64,000 bases of DNA, from contig NZ_CP103965.1 in the NCBI RefSeq assembly GCF_024970185.1, positions 740,001 through 804,000 of the forward strand, written 5' to 3'. Under the pieces are notes generated by a model. It did no database searches. It saw only the letters and a list, made by a program, of their open reading frames with translations, and had not been told where the DNA came from. A program made the translations under genes and the position numbers. Origin of the DNA: Pseudomonas sp. N3-W (GTDB lineage: Bacteria > Pseudomonadota > Gammaproteobacteria > Pseudomonadales > Pseudomonadaceae). The stretch's first letter is position 1; the number at the start of each line of letters is the position of its first letter. Positions 46,961 through 56,211 of the stretch are shown here, in pieces.

Positions 46961-48631
46961 CTACAGCTGGTAACTGAAGCTGATGCTGTACCGAGGTCGT
47001 CGGTTGAGCGTGTCCAGCGCCTCATCCGACATCGGTTTGGCCGCTTCCAGTGCGATGTTGTAGTACTTGGCATCGCCAAACCTCAAACCCACGGCTGCCG
47101 AGGACATGCTGTTGCCCTGAATCGCCAGTTGGTTGAACCAGGTCTTGGAGCGGTCCAGCACGACATAGGGTTGCAACACCCGCACCCAGCTGCCGTCGCG
47201 ATGGAAGCTGTAGTTCACCTCGTAGGCCACGCCCCAACCCTTGTCGCCTGACGCCTGATCGTCCGGGTAGCCTCGCGCAAAGTTCTGGCCGCCGAATACC
47301 GCACGTTCGCTGATGGGCAGGGTGTCGTCACTCCAGTACAGCGCAGCCGACAGCACGCCTTGCCAGTTGTCGAAGAATTTGTCGCTCTGTACGCCCGATA
47401 ACCGCAGCCGGAAGAAGTCCAGGTCGTAGGCGCTGTTGTTGCTGCCCGCGCCCATTGCGTTGATGCCTTGATACACGCCGGCGCTGAGAATTCGCAATTG
47501 CTGGGCGTCCGCCTTGCGCCATTCGCCTTCGAACGCGAGGGCGCGGATGTTGGTGCGCTCCTCGGCACTCAACGGGTAGCCGATCACGTTGTAGCGGGTG
47601 GTGTCGTCGACGGCATACAGCCGCGCGCCAGCGCTGAGTATTTCGTTGGGCGAGGCAATCAGCGGGTGGCTGAAGCCGATGGAGTAGCGATCGTCCGCCT
47701 GTTGCTCTTTGACTTGCAGACCGTTATCCAGCACCAGGTTCATCCCCGGCTCGGCCCGGTAGCGCGAGGCAAACAGGCTTAGTTGTGTGCCCTCGGCGTT
47801 GAGGTACTGGTTGTAGTCCACACGGTAGTAATGCTCGGCGTCATGCCCCGGCGGAAACAGCCCGCTGAGGGTCAGTTGCTCGCCCATGGCCGTTTGCGAG
47901 TTGCTGCTGACGCCGATCAGGGCCTGGGTGCCGTTGCGATTGTCTTCGGTGGTGCTCAGGGTACTGGTGAACGGTTTGCGGCTGGCCTGGGCAATCAGGT
48001 AGGCGGCGCCATCGGTGGTGCCGGGTGGTGGCACTTGCGCCTGCAAGGTCACGCCGGGAATGCGGCTCATCAGCGTGGTATAGCGCTCGAACGTCTTGCG
48101 GGTCAGGGGGCGTTCGGCCTGGAGCTTGGTCACCAGTTTGTCGAGCAATCCTTTGACGCGCCCCACGTCGCCCTGCAATTGGTAGTCCTTGATGTAGCCC
48201 TCGACCAGCACCACGCGCACGGTGCCTTTGTCGAAACTCTGCTGCGGCAGGAACGCATAGGACAGCAGGTAGCCGTCTTTCTGGTAGCGGCGAGTGATGT
48301 TGCGGGTCGCTTCGATCAGTTCGCCCAGGCTGCTTTCGCGGCCGATCAAGGGTTGATACAGCGCCGCCAACTCTTTGAGCGGGTAGATCGTCCCGCCTTC
48401 GATCTGCACGGTCTTGACCGTCACTTTGGTGCCCATCATCAACGGCTGGCCCGACGTCGCGCCGGGCTCCGGTACTTGCAGCGGTGTGCTGGCGGGGCGA
48501 TAGGCGTCGGCGGGCAGGTTCGGGACGGGGAGGTTGCGAATGGTTTCGTTGCTATTGAGGAAGGTGGGCAGGGTGTCGGCGAAGGCGAAGGAACTGACGG
48601 TCATCAACAGCAAGGAAGCCATAATGCGCAT
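46961..48631 (-). CDS. Two-partner secretion outer-membrane transporter (TpsB, ShlB/FhaC/HecB family)
   Basis: A 556-residue Omp85-superfamily transporter. A signal peptide (RIMASLLLMTVSSFAFA) precedes an N-terminal plug-like segment, POTRA domains (VKTVQIEGGTIYPLKELAAL, RRYQKDGYLLSYAFLPQQ, VLVEGYIKDYQLQGDV) and the 16-strand barrel. The barrel carries the loop-6 motif ARGYPD, and the protein ends in FSYQL. Such proteins export a TpsA partner. The gene before it encodes a low-complexity lipoprotein rather than a protein with a TPS domain. Start 48631 is preferred over an upstream ATG. Confidence 0.9.
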   Translation of the reverse strand: MRIMASLLLMTVSSFAFADTLPTFLNSNETIRNLPVPNLPADAYRPASTPLQVPEPGATSGQPLMMGTKVTVKTVQIEGGTIYPLKELAALYQPLIGRESSLGELIEATRNITRRYQKDGYLLSYAFLPQQSFDKGTVRVVLVEGYIKDYQLQGDVGRVKGLLDKLVTKLQAERPLTRKTFERYTTLMSRIPGVTLQAQVPPPGTTDGAAYLIAQASRKPFTSTLSTTEDNRNGTQALIGVSSNSQTAMGEQLTLSGLFPPGHDAEHYYRVDYNQYLNAEGTQLSLFASRYRAEPGMNLVLDNGLQVKEQQADDRYSIGFSHPLIASPNEILSAGARLYAVDDTTRYNVIGYPLSAEERTNIRALAFEGEWRKADAQQLRILSAGVYQGINAMGAGSNNSAYDLDFFRLRLSGVQSDKFFDNWQGVLSAALYWSDDTLPISERAVFGGQNFARGYPDDQASGDKGWGVAYEVNYSFHRDGSWVRVLQPYVVLDRSKTWFNQLAIQGNSMSSAAVGLRFGDAKYYNIALEAAKPMSDEALDTLNRRPRYSISFSYQL

Positions 48632-48801
48632 AGGACACTCCATGTTCAGATCACAACATCCCGTGTCTCGTCAGCTCACTGAAGCGCAACGGCGGGCTGT
48701 CATATTCCAGATAAAAAAGCGGAAGACTCATCTGAATCTCCCGCTCTCAACCAAGCGTAGGCGCTGTAGATAAGGCCGTCGAATCGGCCAGGTGCATTCG
48801 G

Positions 48802-50469
48802 TTATTTTTTGCCGCTCAAGGCACCGCTGAGGCCACCGAGCAAGCCGCCCACACCGCCTGTTGTACTGGTGCTGGTGGTGCCGCCATTGACCAGCCCGCC
48901 GACTGCGCCGACAGTGGCTCCGACTGCGGATACGGTGTTGCCGACGGCTGCGACCACGGGGTTGGTGTTACTGGCTGCGAGGGTGGAACCCAGGTTGCTC
49001 ACCGCACCGCCGACCTGATTGGTCAGCCCGCTGACGGGAGCGCCCAGGCCAGTCGCTGCACCGACGTTTTGGGTCAGGCCGGTGGCGCCGCTCACGGCGG
49101 GTGCCAGACCTGCGCCCACTCCGCCGCCAAGGCTGGCCAGAGGCGTGGTGGTGTTGGTGATGGGCGTACCGGAGCCGCCCAATGCGGTGTTGAGTGAAGC
49201 CACGGTGTTGCCGGCCGAGACGAGGACATTGCCGCCTGCGTTCAGTCCGCCGTTGCTGCCGGCATTCAAGCCACTGCCAACGTTTGATACTGCGCCGCCG
49301 ACGGTTTGCAGCAAGCCGGTGCCGCCCAGGCTACCGCCCAGGCCACCGCTGCCCGTACCGGTTCCAGAGGGCGCAGCCAGACCGCCCGCCGCGCCCACGG
49401 TGGTGCCAACGTTAGTCAGTGCGCCACCGACGGTATTGGTCAGCGGATTGCCGGCGCCAGCGGTGGTCAGTTGACCGCCTAACCCGCCGACTGCACTGCC
49501 GACTTTACCGAGTACGCTATTCACCGGATTACCCAGGCCAGTGGCACCGCCGACTCCCGTTGTCAGGTTTTGGGCCAGGGTCACTACCGGTACCAGCGCC
49601 TGGTTCGCGATGCCGTTGGTGAGGGTGCCCAACGGACCGCTGCTGGTGGCGGTGCTCAAGGTGTCGCCGAGCATGGTGACTTGGTCTCCGACGCCGGCGA
49701 GTGCTGGTGCTACTTGGGTCACGATCCCGCCGACCACGGGCACGCTGCTGGTGGCGCTCGCCAGTTTGCCGCTGATATCGGTCACACCGGTGCCGACGTC
49801 AGAGACGACATTGCCAACGGTGGCTGTCGTAGTGCTCAAGGCTTGAGGGTTGGTGCCCAGTGTGCCGAGGCCGGTGGTCAGGCCAGTGCCTACTGTATCG
49901 ACTACATTGCCGGTGGTGGTGGCGGCGCTCTGCAGCACGCCACCTACGACCGGCACGGTGGACACCGCATTACCCACGCCAGTCAGGCCTGCGCCGACAC
50001 CACTGACGGTGGTGCCCAGATCGGATACTACGGTGCTGGTCACCAGCGCCGGGGTGGTGGGGGTAGTTGTGCCGCCTGTGCCAGTTCCGGTGCCGGTGCC
50101 GGTTCCAGTTCCTCCCGTCCCGGTCGTGCCTCCGGTGGTACCGGTGCCAGTCCCGGTCGTGCCGCCGGTGGTGCCAGTGCCAGTCCCGGTAGTGCCGCCA
50201 GTAGTGCCGGTGCCAGTAGTGCCGCCGGTGGTGCCAGTGCCAGCAGTACCGCCGGTAGTGCCGGTTCCTGAAGTGCTGCCGTCTGTGCCGCTCGTTGTAC
50301 CGGTGGTACTACCGGAGCTGCCCGAGCCTGAGGTTCCTGCGGCAGCCGTACCGCTGGACGATCCATCGCTGCTGTGATGACCGCCACCGCCGCTGCTGCA
50401 CCCGGTCAGGCCGAGGGAGAGAATGAGAGCCAATGCTGTTGCTGATTTGCACCACACTTGAGTGTTCAT
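48802..50469 (-). CDS. Gly/Thr/Val-rich low-complexity lipoprotein, putative partner of TpsB
   Basis: A 555-residue lipoprotein. The signal SATALALILSLGLTGC gives a lipobox with Cys24, followed by SSGGGGHHSS. Residues about 45-130 are almost only Gly, Thr and Ser (GTTGGTTGTG repeats). The rest has Val/Gly/Asn/Ala-rich quasi-repeats such as VSTVPVVGGVLQS and VGGAVSNLGSTLAAS. Related proteins are often annotated as collagen-like, but no Gly-X-Y periodicity is evident. It is upstream of tpsB (170 bases) on the same strand, suggesting an exported partner or surface lipoprotein. Function unknown. Confidence 0.75.
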   Translation of the reverse strand: MNTQVWCKSATALALILSLGLTGCSSGGGGHHSSDGSSSGTAAAGTSGSGSSGSTTGTTSGTDGSTSGTGTTGGTAGTGTTGGTTGTGTTGGTTGTGTGTTGGTTGTGTGTTGGTTGTGGTGTGTGTGTGTGGTTTPTTPALVTSTVVSDLGTTVSGVGAGLTGVGNAVSTVPVVGGVLQSAATTTGNVVDTVGTGLTTGLGTLGTNPQALSTTTATVGNVVSDVGTGVTDISGKLASATSSVPVVGGIVTQVAPALAGVGDQVTMLGDTLSTATSSGPLGTLTNGIANQALVPVVTLAQNLTTGVGGATGLGNPVNSVLGKVGSAVGGLGGQLTTAGAGNPLTNTVGGALTNVGTTVGAAGGLAAPSGTGTGSGGLGGSLGGTGLLQTVGGAVSNVGSGLNAGSNGGLNAGGNVLVSAGNTVASLNTALGGSGTPITNTTTPLASLGGGVGAGLAPAVSGATGLTQNVGAATGLGAPVSGLTNQVGGAVSNLGSTLAASNTNPVVAAVGNTVSAVGATVGAVGGLVNGGTTSTSTTGGVGGLLGGLSGALSGKK

Positions 50470-50918
50470 GAGAGAGAGTCCCTGCACCTGTACTACAACG
50501 ATCGTTGTCTTCGATGGCTCGCCGATCGGTTGCCGGCAATGCCTTCGTCCGTTGCGTACATCACAATCTCAAGGCGGTTTTTGCACCATTCTCAAGTTGG
50601 TATTAACCGTTTTATATAGGGGCCGGAAATAGCGGCCTAAGGACTAATGCCTTGGGTATAAGTTGGGGGCGTCTGTTTGGGGAAAGTCTTTGTAAATCAA
50701 GGGCGGGTTTTTTTCGGGTACAGGCATAAGAGAGAGTGAAAACTTAAGTTATATATACACAATTAATCATGTTTTCCGGGCGCCGGTTGTTTCAGTTGAA
50801 CCGCGTTATCGTTCTTCGCGAGCAGGCTCGCTCCCACCCTGGATTGGATTTCCCCCGTGGGAGCGAGCCTGCTCGCGAAGGCGATATCAAATACACCGAA
50901 GATGTTCTGGCCGAACAT
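50470..50918. other. Intergenic region with REP doublet
   Basis: The lipoprotein gene promoter should lie in the AT-rich 50560-50770 stretch (TATATATACAC near 50750). No coding sequence is convincing. A REP doublet occupies the right part at 50815-50881. Confidence 0.5.
50815..50881. repeat. REP doublet (short core)
   Basis: CGCGAGCAGGCTCGCTCCCAC and GTGGGAGCGAGCCTGCTCGCG face each other with only about 20 bases between, downstream of the MaoC gene. Confidence 0.9.
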
Positions 50919-51773
50919 TCAAGCGACGGGCCGCCAATGCCCCACCATATGCTCCAGCTCCCCGGCCCCGACCAGCCGCAAATCCCCACTGGAAGCCGCC
51001 GCACTGGCCAGTAATGTCACCTCGCTCGGCAGCCTCACCGGTTTGTGAAATTGCACGGAAATCTCGACGTTCGCCGTCGGCAGATGATCGGCCAGCGCCG
51101 CCAGGGTGCGTGCTTTATTCCACAGCCCATGTGCGATGGCCGTGGGGAAACCGAAGAGTTTGGCACTCACCGCACTCAGGTGAATCGGGTTGTAGTCGCC
51201 AGACACCTTGGCGTACTGCCGGCCGATATCGGCCGGGGCTTTCCAACGCGCCACTTCGGTCAGCGGCAGGGTGATTTCCAGCACCTCTTCAACCGGCTCG
51301 CCGTCGAGTTTGACCCCACGGCACAGCATTCGGCTTTCGGCCTCCCACAGCGTGCCCAACTGATCATCCAGGGTGGTGACCAGATCGAACGTCGCGCCTT
51401 TGGCATGGGGTTGCAGGTTCTGCACTTGCACGCTGACCCGAGCGCGATTCACCCCGCCCATGGGCCGCAACACGCGGATGCGATTGCTCAGGTGAATCAG
51501 CCCCAGCAACGGGAACGGAAAGTCCCTGGCAGTGAGCAATTGCATCTGCAAGGCAAACGCCAGCACATGGGGATAGGTCGGCGGCAGCAGACCGTTGTCG
51601 GCAAAGCCGCAAACCTTTCGATAGGCCGCCAGACGTTTGGGCTCGACATTGACCCAACAGCGCAGGCCGGAGTCAGGCAGAGTGGTGCCGGTGATTTTTC
51701 GCCGGGTTGCCGCCCGTACATACAGTCCAGGCAGCCTTGGTTCGCGGTTCAGGGTGTGCCAGTCGGTGATCAT
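50919..51773 (-). CDS. MaoC-like hydratase/dehydratase
   Basis: A 284-residue hot-dog protein with a MaoC-type C-terminal half. The hydratase-2 motif is YAKVSGDYNPIHLS (D and H in place), followed by FGFPTAIAHGLW. This suggests (R)-3-hydroxyacyl-CoA/ACP hydration. The N-terminal half is a second, degenerate hot-dog fold. Start 51773 (MITDWHTLN) is chosen because the frame upstream overlaps the preceding gene. It lies two bases after the FabG gene, so the two are coupled. With the thiolase it forms a set resembling a fatty-acyl or polyketide-like cycle; substrate unknown. Confidence 0.85.
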   Translation of the reverse strand: MITDWHTLNREPRLPGLYVRAATRRKITGTTLPDSGLRCWVNVEPKRLAAYRKVCGFADNGLLPPTYPHVLAFALQMQLLTARDFPFPLLGLIHLSNRIRVLRPMGGVNRARVSVQVQNLQPHAKGATFDLVTTLDDQLGTLWEAESRMLCRGVKLDGEPVEEVLEITLPLTEVARWKAPADIGRQYAKVSGDYNPIHLSAVSAKLFGFPTAIAHGLWNKARTLAALADHLPTANVEISVQFHKPVRLPSEVTLLASAAASSGDLRLVGAGELEHMVGHWRPVA

Positions 51774-51775
51774 GG

Positions 51776-53128
51776 CTACGCCCCCAGAACACTTTGGCCA
51801 CACACCCGCAGCGCTTGTCCGGTGAACGCGCCAGAGCCCGGTTGTGCCATCCACGCGACAGCTTCGGCGACGTCTTGCGGCAGGCCGCCCTGGCCCAGCG
51901 AACTCATGCGTCGCCCCGCTTCGCGCAGGCCGAACGGGATGTGTGCGGTCATCTGGGTTTCGATAAAGCCCGGCGCAACCGCATTGATGCTGATGCCGCG
52001 TTCATGCAGCAGCGGTGCCCACGCCTGGGCCAGGCCGATCAGCCCGGCCTTGCTGGCGGCGTAGTTGGTTTGCCCGCGATTACCGGCAATGCCGCTGATC
52101 GAGGCCAGCAAAATCACCCGGCCATTGTCGTGCAGGGTTCCGGCGTCGAGCAGGGCTTTGGTCAGCACTTGCGGTGCATTGAGATTGACCGCCAGCACTG
52201 CGTCCCAGAATTCCGGCGTCATGTTGGCCAGGGTTTTATCGCGGGTGATGCCGGCGTTGTGGATCACGATGTCGATGCCATCGGGCAATTGTTCGATCAA
52301 TTGCGCGGCGGCGTCTTCGGCGCAGATGTCCAGCGTGATGGCGCGTCCGCCGAGGCGTGCGGCGAGGGCTTCGAGGTCAGTCTTGGCGGGTGGTACGTCG
52401 AGCAGAATCACCTCGGCACCGTCCCGCGCCAGGGTTTCGGCGATGGATGCACCGATGCCGCGCGCAGCACCGGTAACCAGCGCTTTGCGCCCAGCCAATG
52501 GCCGCGTCCAATCCTCGACCGGTGTGCGGCATGCGGTGAGGCGAATGACCTGACCGGAAACGAAGGCGCTTTTGGGCGAGAGGAAAAACCGCAGCGGGCC
52601 TTCCAGCTGTTCTTCGGCGCCGTCGCCGACATAGATCAGTTGCAAGACGCCGCCGCTGCGCAATTCCTTGGCCAGCGAACGGCTGAAGCCTTCCAGCGCA
52701 CGCTGGGCGCTGGCGGCGAACGGGTCGCTCAGGGTTTCCGGTGCCCGGCCCAGAATCACCAGGTGCGCGCTGTGATCGAGGTTTTTCATCAGCGGCTGGA
52801 AGAATTCGCGCAGCTGTTTGAGCTGGTCGGTGTGCAGCAGGTTGCTGGCGTCGAACACCACGGCCTTGAGTTTCGGGCCGTGGCCGGGGATCCATGCCGT
52901 GGCCAGGGTCGGCTCGGTGCCGTAGCTATAGATGGCGTCGGTCAGGCGGTTGGCGAAGGCCGTCACCTTCTGCGCCAGCGGCCCGCCGCCGATCAGCAAC
53001 GCGCCTTCAACAGGGCGCAGGCGTCCTGCCTGCCAGCGCTCCAGCCGCACCGGCGTCGGCAAACCGAGGGCCCCGACCACGCGGTGGCCGATGGACGAGT
53101 TGGCGAAGTCGATATAACGGTCAGACAT
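51776..53128 (-). CDS. High-molecular-weight 3-oxoacyl-ACP/CoA reductase, FabG4-like
   Basis: A 450-residue short-chain dehydrogenase. The first 210 residues are an extra Rossmann-like domain without a catalytic triad. The C-terminal catalytic domain has the cofactor motif VTGAARGIGASIAETLAR, NAG in VIHNAGITRDKTL, the Ser in ILLASISGIAGN and YAASKAGL as the catalytic Tyr/Lys. This size and layout match the HMwFabG class (mycobacterial FabG4, P. aeruginosa PA4786), which prefers NADH and longer 3-oxoacyl substrates. It is cotranscribed with the MaoC gene and divergent from the thiolase. Confidence 0.9.
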   Translation of the reverse strand: MSDRYIDFANSSIGHRVVGALGLPTPVRLERWQAGRLRPVEGALLIGGGPLAQKVTAFANRLTDAIYSYGTEPTLATAWIPGHGPKLKAVVFDASNLLHTDQLKQLREFFQPLMKNLDHSAHLVILGRAPETLSDPFAASAQRALEGFSRSLAKELRSGGVLQLIYVGDGAEEQLEGPLRFFLSPKSAFVSGQVIRLTACRTPVEDWTRPLAGRKALVTGAARGIGASIAETLARDGAEVILLDVPPAKTDLEALAARLGGRAITLDICAEDAAAQLIEQLPDGIDIVIHNAGITRDKTLANMTPEFWDAVLAVNLNAPQVLTKALLDAGTLHDNGRVILLASISGIAGNRGQTNYAASKAGLIGLAQAWAPLLHERGISINAVAPGFIETQMTAHIPFGLREAGRRMSSLGQGGLPQDVAEAVAWMAQPGSGAFTGQALRVCGQSVLGA

Positions 53129-53277
53129 GGAACGCTCTCCGGCAGCTGGGGTTCAAAGTGTGGACCACGAATGGCGATCAGTCGTTCGATCCACGAGATA
53201 AGGCCTACGCTTGATCATTGCAGAGTAGGTTGTAACTGGGCTTTCAGCGCATTGCGGTCTCGGTGGGATCTTTTTTG

Positions 53278-53386
53278 TAGCGAGCTTGCTCGCGCCGGGC
53301 TGCGTAGCGGCCCCAACATTGTGCTGACAACTACGGACGTTGTGAGTGCTGCGCACTCAAGCGGGAGCAAGCTCCCTCGCCACAAG
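53278..53386. repeat. REP doublet, second class
   Basis: TAGCGAGCTTGCTCGCGCC and its partner GCGGGAGCAAGCTCCCTCGCCAC are separated by a core of about 60 bases with GCGTAGCGGCCCC. It is the same class as the doublet in the kinase 3' end and lies in the 313-base divergent gap between the FabG and thiolase genes. Promoters for both must flank it. Confidence 0.85.
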
Positions 53387-53441
53387 AGTCAGCTCCCACA
53401 GGGGACAGTGTTCACATCTGGTTTTTTAAAAGGAGTTATTC

Positions 53442-54719
53442 ATGTCACAGCTGCACCGCGTCGCGATCATTGGCGGTAACCGGATTCCCTTCGCCCGTTC
53501 CAACGGGCCCTACGCCACCGCCAGTAACCAGGCCATGCTCACGGCAACCCTCGAAGGCCTGATCGAGCGTTACAACTTGCACGGCCTGCGCATGGGTGAG
53601 GTGGTTGCTGGTGCGGTGCTGAAATTGTCACGAGACATGAACCTGACCCGCGAATGCGTCCTTGGCTCGCGGCTCTCGCCCGCCACACCGGCCTACGACA
53701 TCCAGCAGGCCTGCGGCACCGGCCTGGAAGCGGCGTTGCTGGTGGCCAACAAGATCGCCCTGGGCCAGATCGACTGCGGCATTGCCGGTGGCGTCGACAC
53801 GACTTCGGATGCGCCGATCAGCGTCAGCGAGGGGCTGCGCAAGATTCTGTTGCAGGCCAACCGTGCCAAGACCACTGGCGACAAGCTCAAGACGTTTCTG
53901 CAATTGCGTCCCCACCACCTGATTCCCGAATTCCCGCGCAACGGCGAACCGCGTACCGGTCTGTCCATGGGCCAGCATTGCGAGTTGATGGCGCAGACCT
54001 GGAATATCCCTCGCGAAGAGCAGGATCAACTGGCGCTGGAGAGCCATCACAAGCTGGCCGCGTCCTACGCCGAAGGCTGGCACAACGACCTGATGACGCC
54101 GTTCCTCGGCCTGACCCGCGACAACAACCTGCGCCCGGACCTGACCCTGGAAAAACTCGCCTCGCTCAAGCCGGCTTTCGAAAAAAGTGCCAAGGGCACG
54201 CTGACGGCAGGCAATTCGACGCCTTTGACTGACGGTGCATCGCTGGTGCTGCTGGGCAGTGAAGCGTGGGCGAAGGAGCGCGGCCTGCCGATCCTCGCCT
54301 ATTTGCGCGATGGCGAAACGGCGGCGGTGGACTTCGTCAACGGTGCAGAGGGCCTGTTGATGGCGCCGGTGTACGCCGTACCACGGTTGCTGGCGCGCAA
54401 TGGCCTGACCTTGCAGGATTTTGACTACTACGAAATCCACGAGGCCTTTGCCGCCCAAGTGTTGTGCACGTTGAAGGCCTGGGAAGACCCCGAGTTCTGC
54501 AAGACTCGCCTCGGTCTGGAGGCGCCGCTGGGTTCCATCGATCGCAGCCGGCTGAACGTCAAGGGCAGCTCGCTGGCTGCCGGTCACCCGTTTGCCGCCA
54601 CGGGCGGGCGCATTGTCGCCAACCTGGCGAAGCTGCTGGATGCGGCGGGCAAGGGGCGCGGGTTGATTTCGATCTGTGCGGCCGGCGGGCAAGGGGTGAC
54701 GGCGATTATCGAACGTTGA
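53442..54719 (+). CDS. Acetyl-CoA C-acetyltransferase, FadI-like thiolase
   Basis: A 425-residue type II thiolase. The nucleophile is C91 in QQACGTGLEAAL, the His blocks are YYEIHEAFAAQ and GHPFAATGGR, and the acid/base Cys is C412 in SICAAGGQGV. It cleaves or condenses 3-ketoacyl-CoA with CoA. The N terminus (RVAIIGGNRIPFARSNG) matches the PA4785 type. An AAAGGAG site precedes the ATG. It is divergent from the MaoC/FabG pair and likely works with them. Confidence 0.93.
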   Translation: MSQLHRVAIIGGNRIPFARSNGPYATASNQAMLTATLEGLIERYNLHGLRMGEVVAGAVLKLSRDMNLTRECVLGSRLSPATPAYDIQQACGTGLEAALLVANKIALGQIDCGIAGGVDTTSDAPISVSEGLRKILLQANRAKTTGDKLKTFLQLRPHHLIPEFPRNGEPRTGLSMGQHCELMAQTWNIPREEQDQLALESHHKLAASYAEGWHNDLMTPFLGLTRDNNLRPDLTLEKLASLKPAFEKSAKGTLTAGNSTPLTDGASLVLLGSEAWAKERGLPILAYLRDGETAAVDFVNGAEGLLMAPVYAVPRLLARNGLTLQDFDYYEIHEAFAAQVLCTLKAWEDPEFCKTRLGLEAPLGSIDRSRLNVKGSSLAAGHPFAATGGRIVANLAKLLDAAGKGRGLISICAAGGQGVTAIIER

Positions 54720-54739
54720 TGATTCACCACGAATGCCCA

Positions 54740-54829
54740 TGTGGGAGCGAGCCTGCTCGCGAAAGCGGTGTGTCATTCAACATTGATATTGGCTGGCATG
54801 ACGCCTTCGCGAGCAGGCTCGCTCCCACG
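54740..54829. repeat. REP doublet (REPIN)
   Basis: Arms GTGGGAGCGAGCCTGCTCGCG and CGCGAGCAGGCTCGCTCCCAC enclose a core with CATTCAACATTGATATTGGC. It belongs to the family of the doublets at 26.1 and 56.0 kb. The remaining 240 bases to the RIO gene (54830-55068) show no gene; TATGATCTTGG near 54903 may be part of its promoter. Confidence 0.9.
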
Positions 54830-55068
54830 TTGGATTTGTGGTGTGGCGTGCGTTGTCGCAATTGCTTTCAAAGCCTGGCGTCAACAAGTGGCGCCGGGTC
54901 GGCTATGATCTTGGTCGGTCGCAGAACCCGGCGGTTTGTCCGGTTATTGGGCACATTGTGTGCATCTGTTCGGTTCATAGGTCGGCAACCCCTCCCCGGC
55001 GTGCGCGGATTGCCGTATAACGAATGACTTTCGCGTGTTTGGTAATAAAGGACCCACAATAAAAGCTG

Positions 55069-55962
55069 ATGAAGACTCCAAAACGCATTGAACCCCTGAT
55101 CGAGGACGGTCTGGTCGACGAGGTGCTGCGCCCACTCATGAGTGGTAAAGAAGCAGCTGTTTATGTGGTGCGCTGCGGCAACGAGTTACGTTGCGCGAAG
55201 GTCTACAAGGAGGCGAATAAACGCAGTTTCCGCCAGGCGGCCGAGTATCAGGAAGGCCGCAAGGTGCGCAACAGCCGACAGGCTCGTGCGATGGCCAAGG
55301 GCTCCAAGTTCGGCAAGAAAGAAACCGAAGACGCCTGGCAGAACGCCGAAGTGGCGGCCCTGTTCCGTCTGGCCGGTGCCGGTGTGCGAGTGCCCAAGCC
55401 GTATGACTTCCTCGAAGGCGTGCTGCTGATGGAACTGGTGGCCGATGAGTACGGCGATGCCGCGCCGCGTCTGAACGACGTGGTACTGGAGCCGGACCAG
55501 GCCCGCGAGTACCACGCGTTCCTGATCTCGCAGATTGTGCTGATGTTGTGTACCGGTCTGGTGCACGGTGATCTGTCTGAGTTCAACGTGCTGTTGACCC
55601 CGGACGGCCCGGTCATCATCGACTTGCCCCAGGCGGTGGATGCGGCGGGTAATAACCACGCGTTCAACATGCTGGAGCGGGACGTTGGCAACATGGCATC
55701 GTACTTCGGGCGATTTGCGCCGGAGTTGAAGCGCACCAAGTACGCCAAGGAAATGTGGGCGCTGTACGAAGCCGGCACCCTGCACCCGGCCAGTGCATTG
55801 ACCGGCGAGTTCGACGAACCGGAAGAACTGGCGGACGTGGGCGGCATCATCCGCGAGATCGAAGCGGCGCGCCTGGATGAAGAGCGCAAGCAGGCAATCC
55901 GTGCGGCGGATGACGCACCACCGAGCAAAGCCGAAGAACCGCCTCCCCCGTGGATGCAGTGA
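55069..55962 (+). CDS. RIO-type serine protein kinase
   Basis: A 297-residue atypical kinase of the RIO family. ATP-binding region MSGKEAAVYVVR with Lys44 in RCAKVYK. The catalytic loop is HGDLSEFNVLL (D168, N173), and the metal-binding Asp is D185 in IIDLPQAV. A C-terminal acidic/Pro tail ends in PPPPWMQ. Bacterial RIO kinases occur in Pseudomonas (PA4780 by synteny); their substrates are unknown. A strong terminator follows, so it seems monocistronic. Confidence 0.92.
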   Translation: MKTPKRIEPLIEDGLVDEVLRPLMSGKEAAVYVVRCGNELRCAKVYKEANKRSFRQAAEYQEGRKVRNSRQARAMAKGSKFGKKETEDAWQNAEVAALFRLAGAGVRVPKPYDFLEGVLLMELVADEYGDAAPRLNDVVLEPDQAREYHAFLISQIVLMLCTGLVHGDLSEFNVLLTPDGPVIIDLPQAVDAAGNNHAFNMLERDVGNMASYFGRFAPELKRTKYAKEMWALYEAGTLHPASALTGEFDEPEELADVGGIIREIEAARLDEERKQAIRAADDAPPSKAEEPPPPWMQ

Positions 55963-55973
55963 CCGGCTAACCC

Positions 55974-55999
55974 AAAACCCGGCTTCGGCCGGGTTTTTT
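55974..55999 (+). terminator. Rho-independent terminator after the RIO kinase gene
   Basis: ACCCGGC and its complement pair around a TTCG tetraloop, followed by TTTTTT. It ends 37 bases after the stop codon. Confidence 0.95.
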
Positions 56000-56034
56000 G
56001 TGTGCATTATCTATCCAGAACGCCAGCAATCCCC

Positions 56035-56126
56035 CTGTGGGAGCGAGCCTGCTCGCGAAAGCGGTGTTTCATTCAACATTGAAGTCGGCTGACACGACGC
56101 CTTCGCGAGCAGGCTCGCTCCCACAG
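56035..56126. repeat. REP doublet (REPIN)
   Basis: CTGTGGGAGCGAGCCTGCTCG and GCGAGCAGGCTCGCTCCCACA enclose CATTCAACATTGAAGTCGGC, nearly the same core as the copy at 54.7 kb. It lies between the RIO terminator and the MFS gene. Confidence 0.9.
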
Positions 56127-56211
56127 TTGATCTTCAACAGCTGATCCAGGGTGGGCATGACATTTCTGTTCGGACATACTGCGAACCCCCCTGCACACTC
56201 AAGGACTGAAT

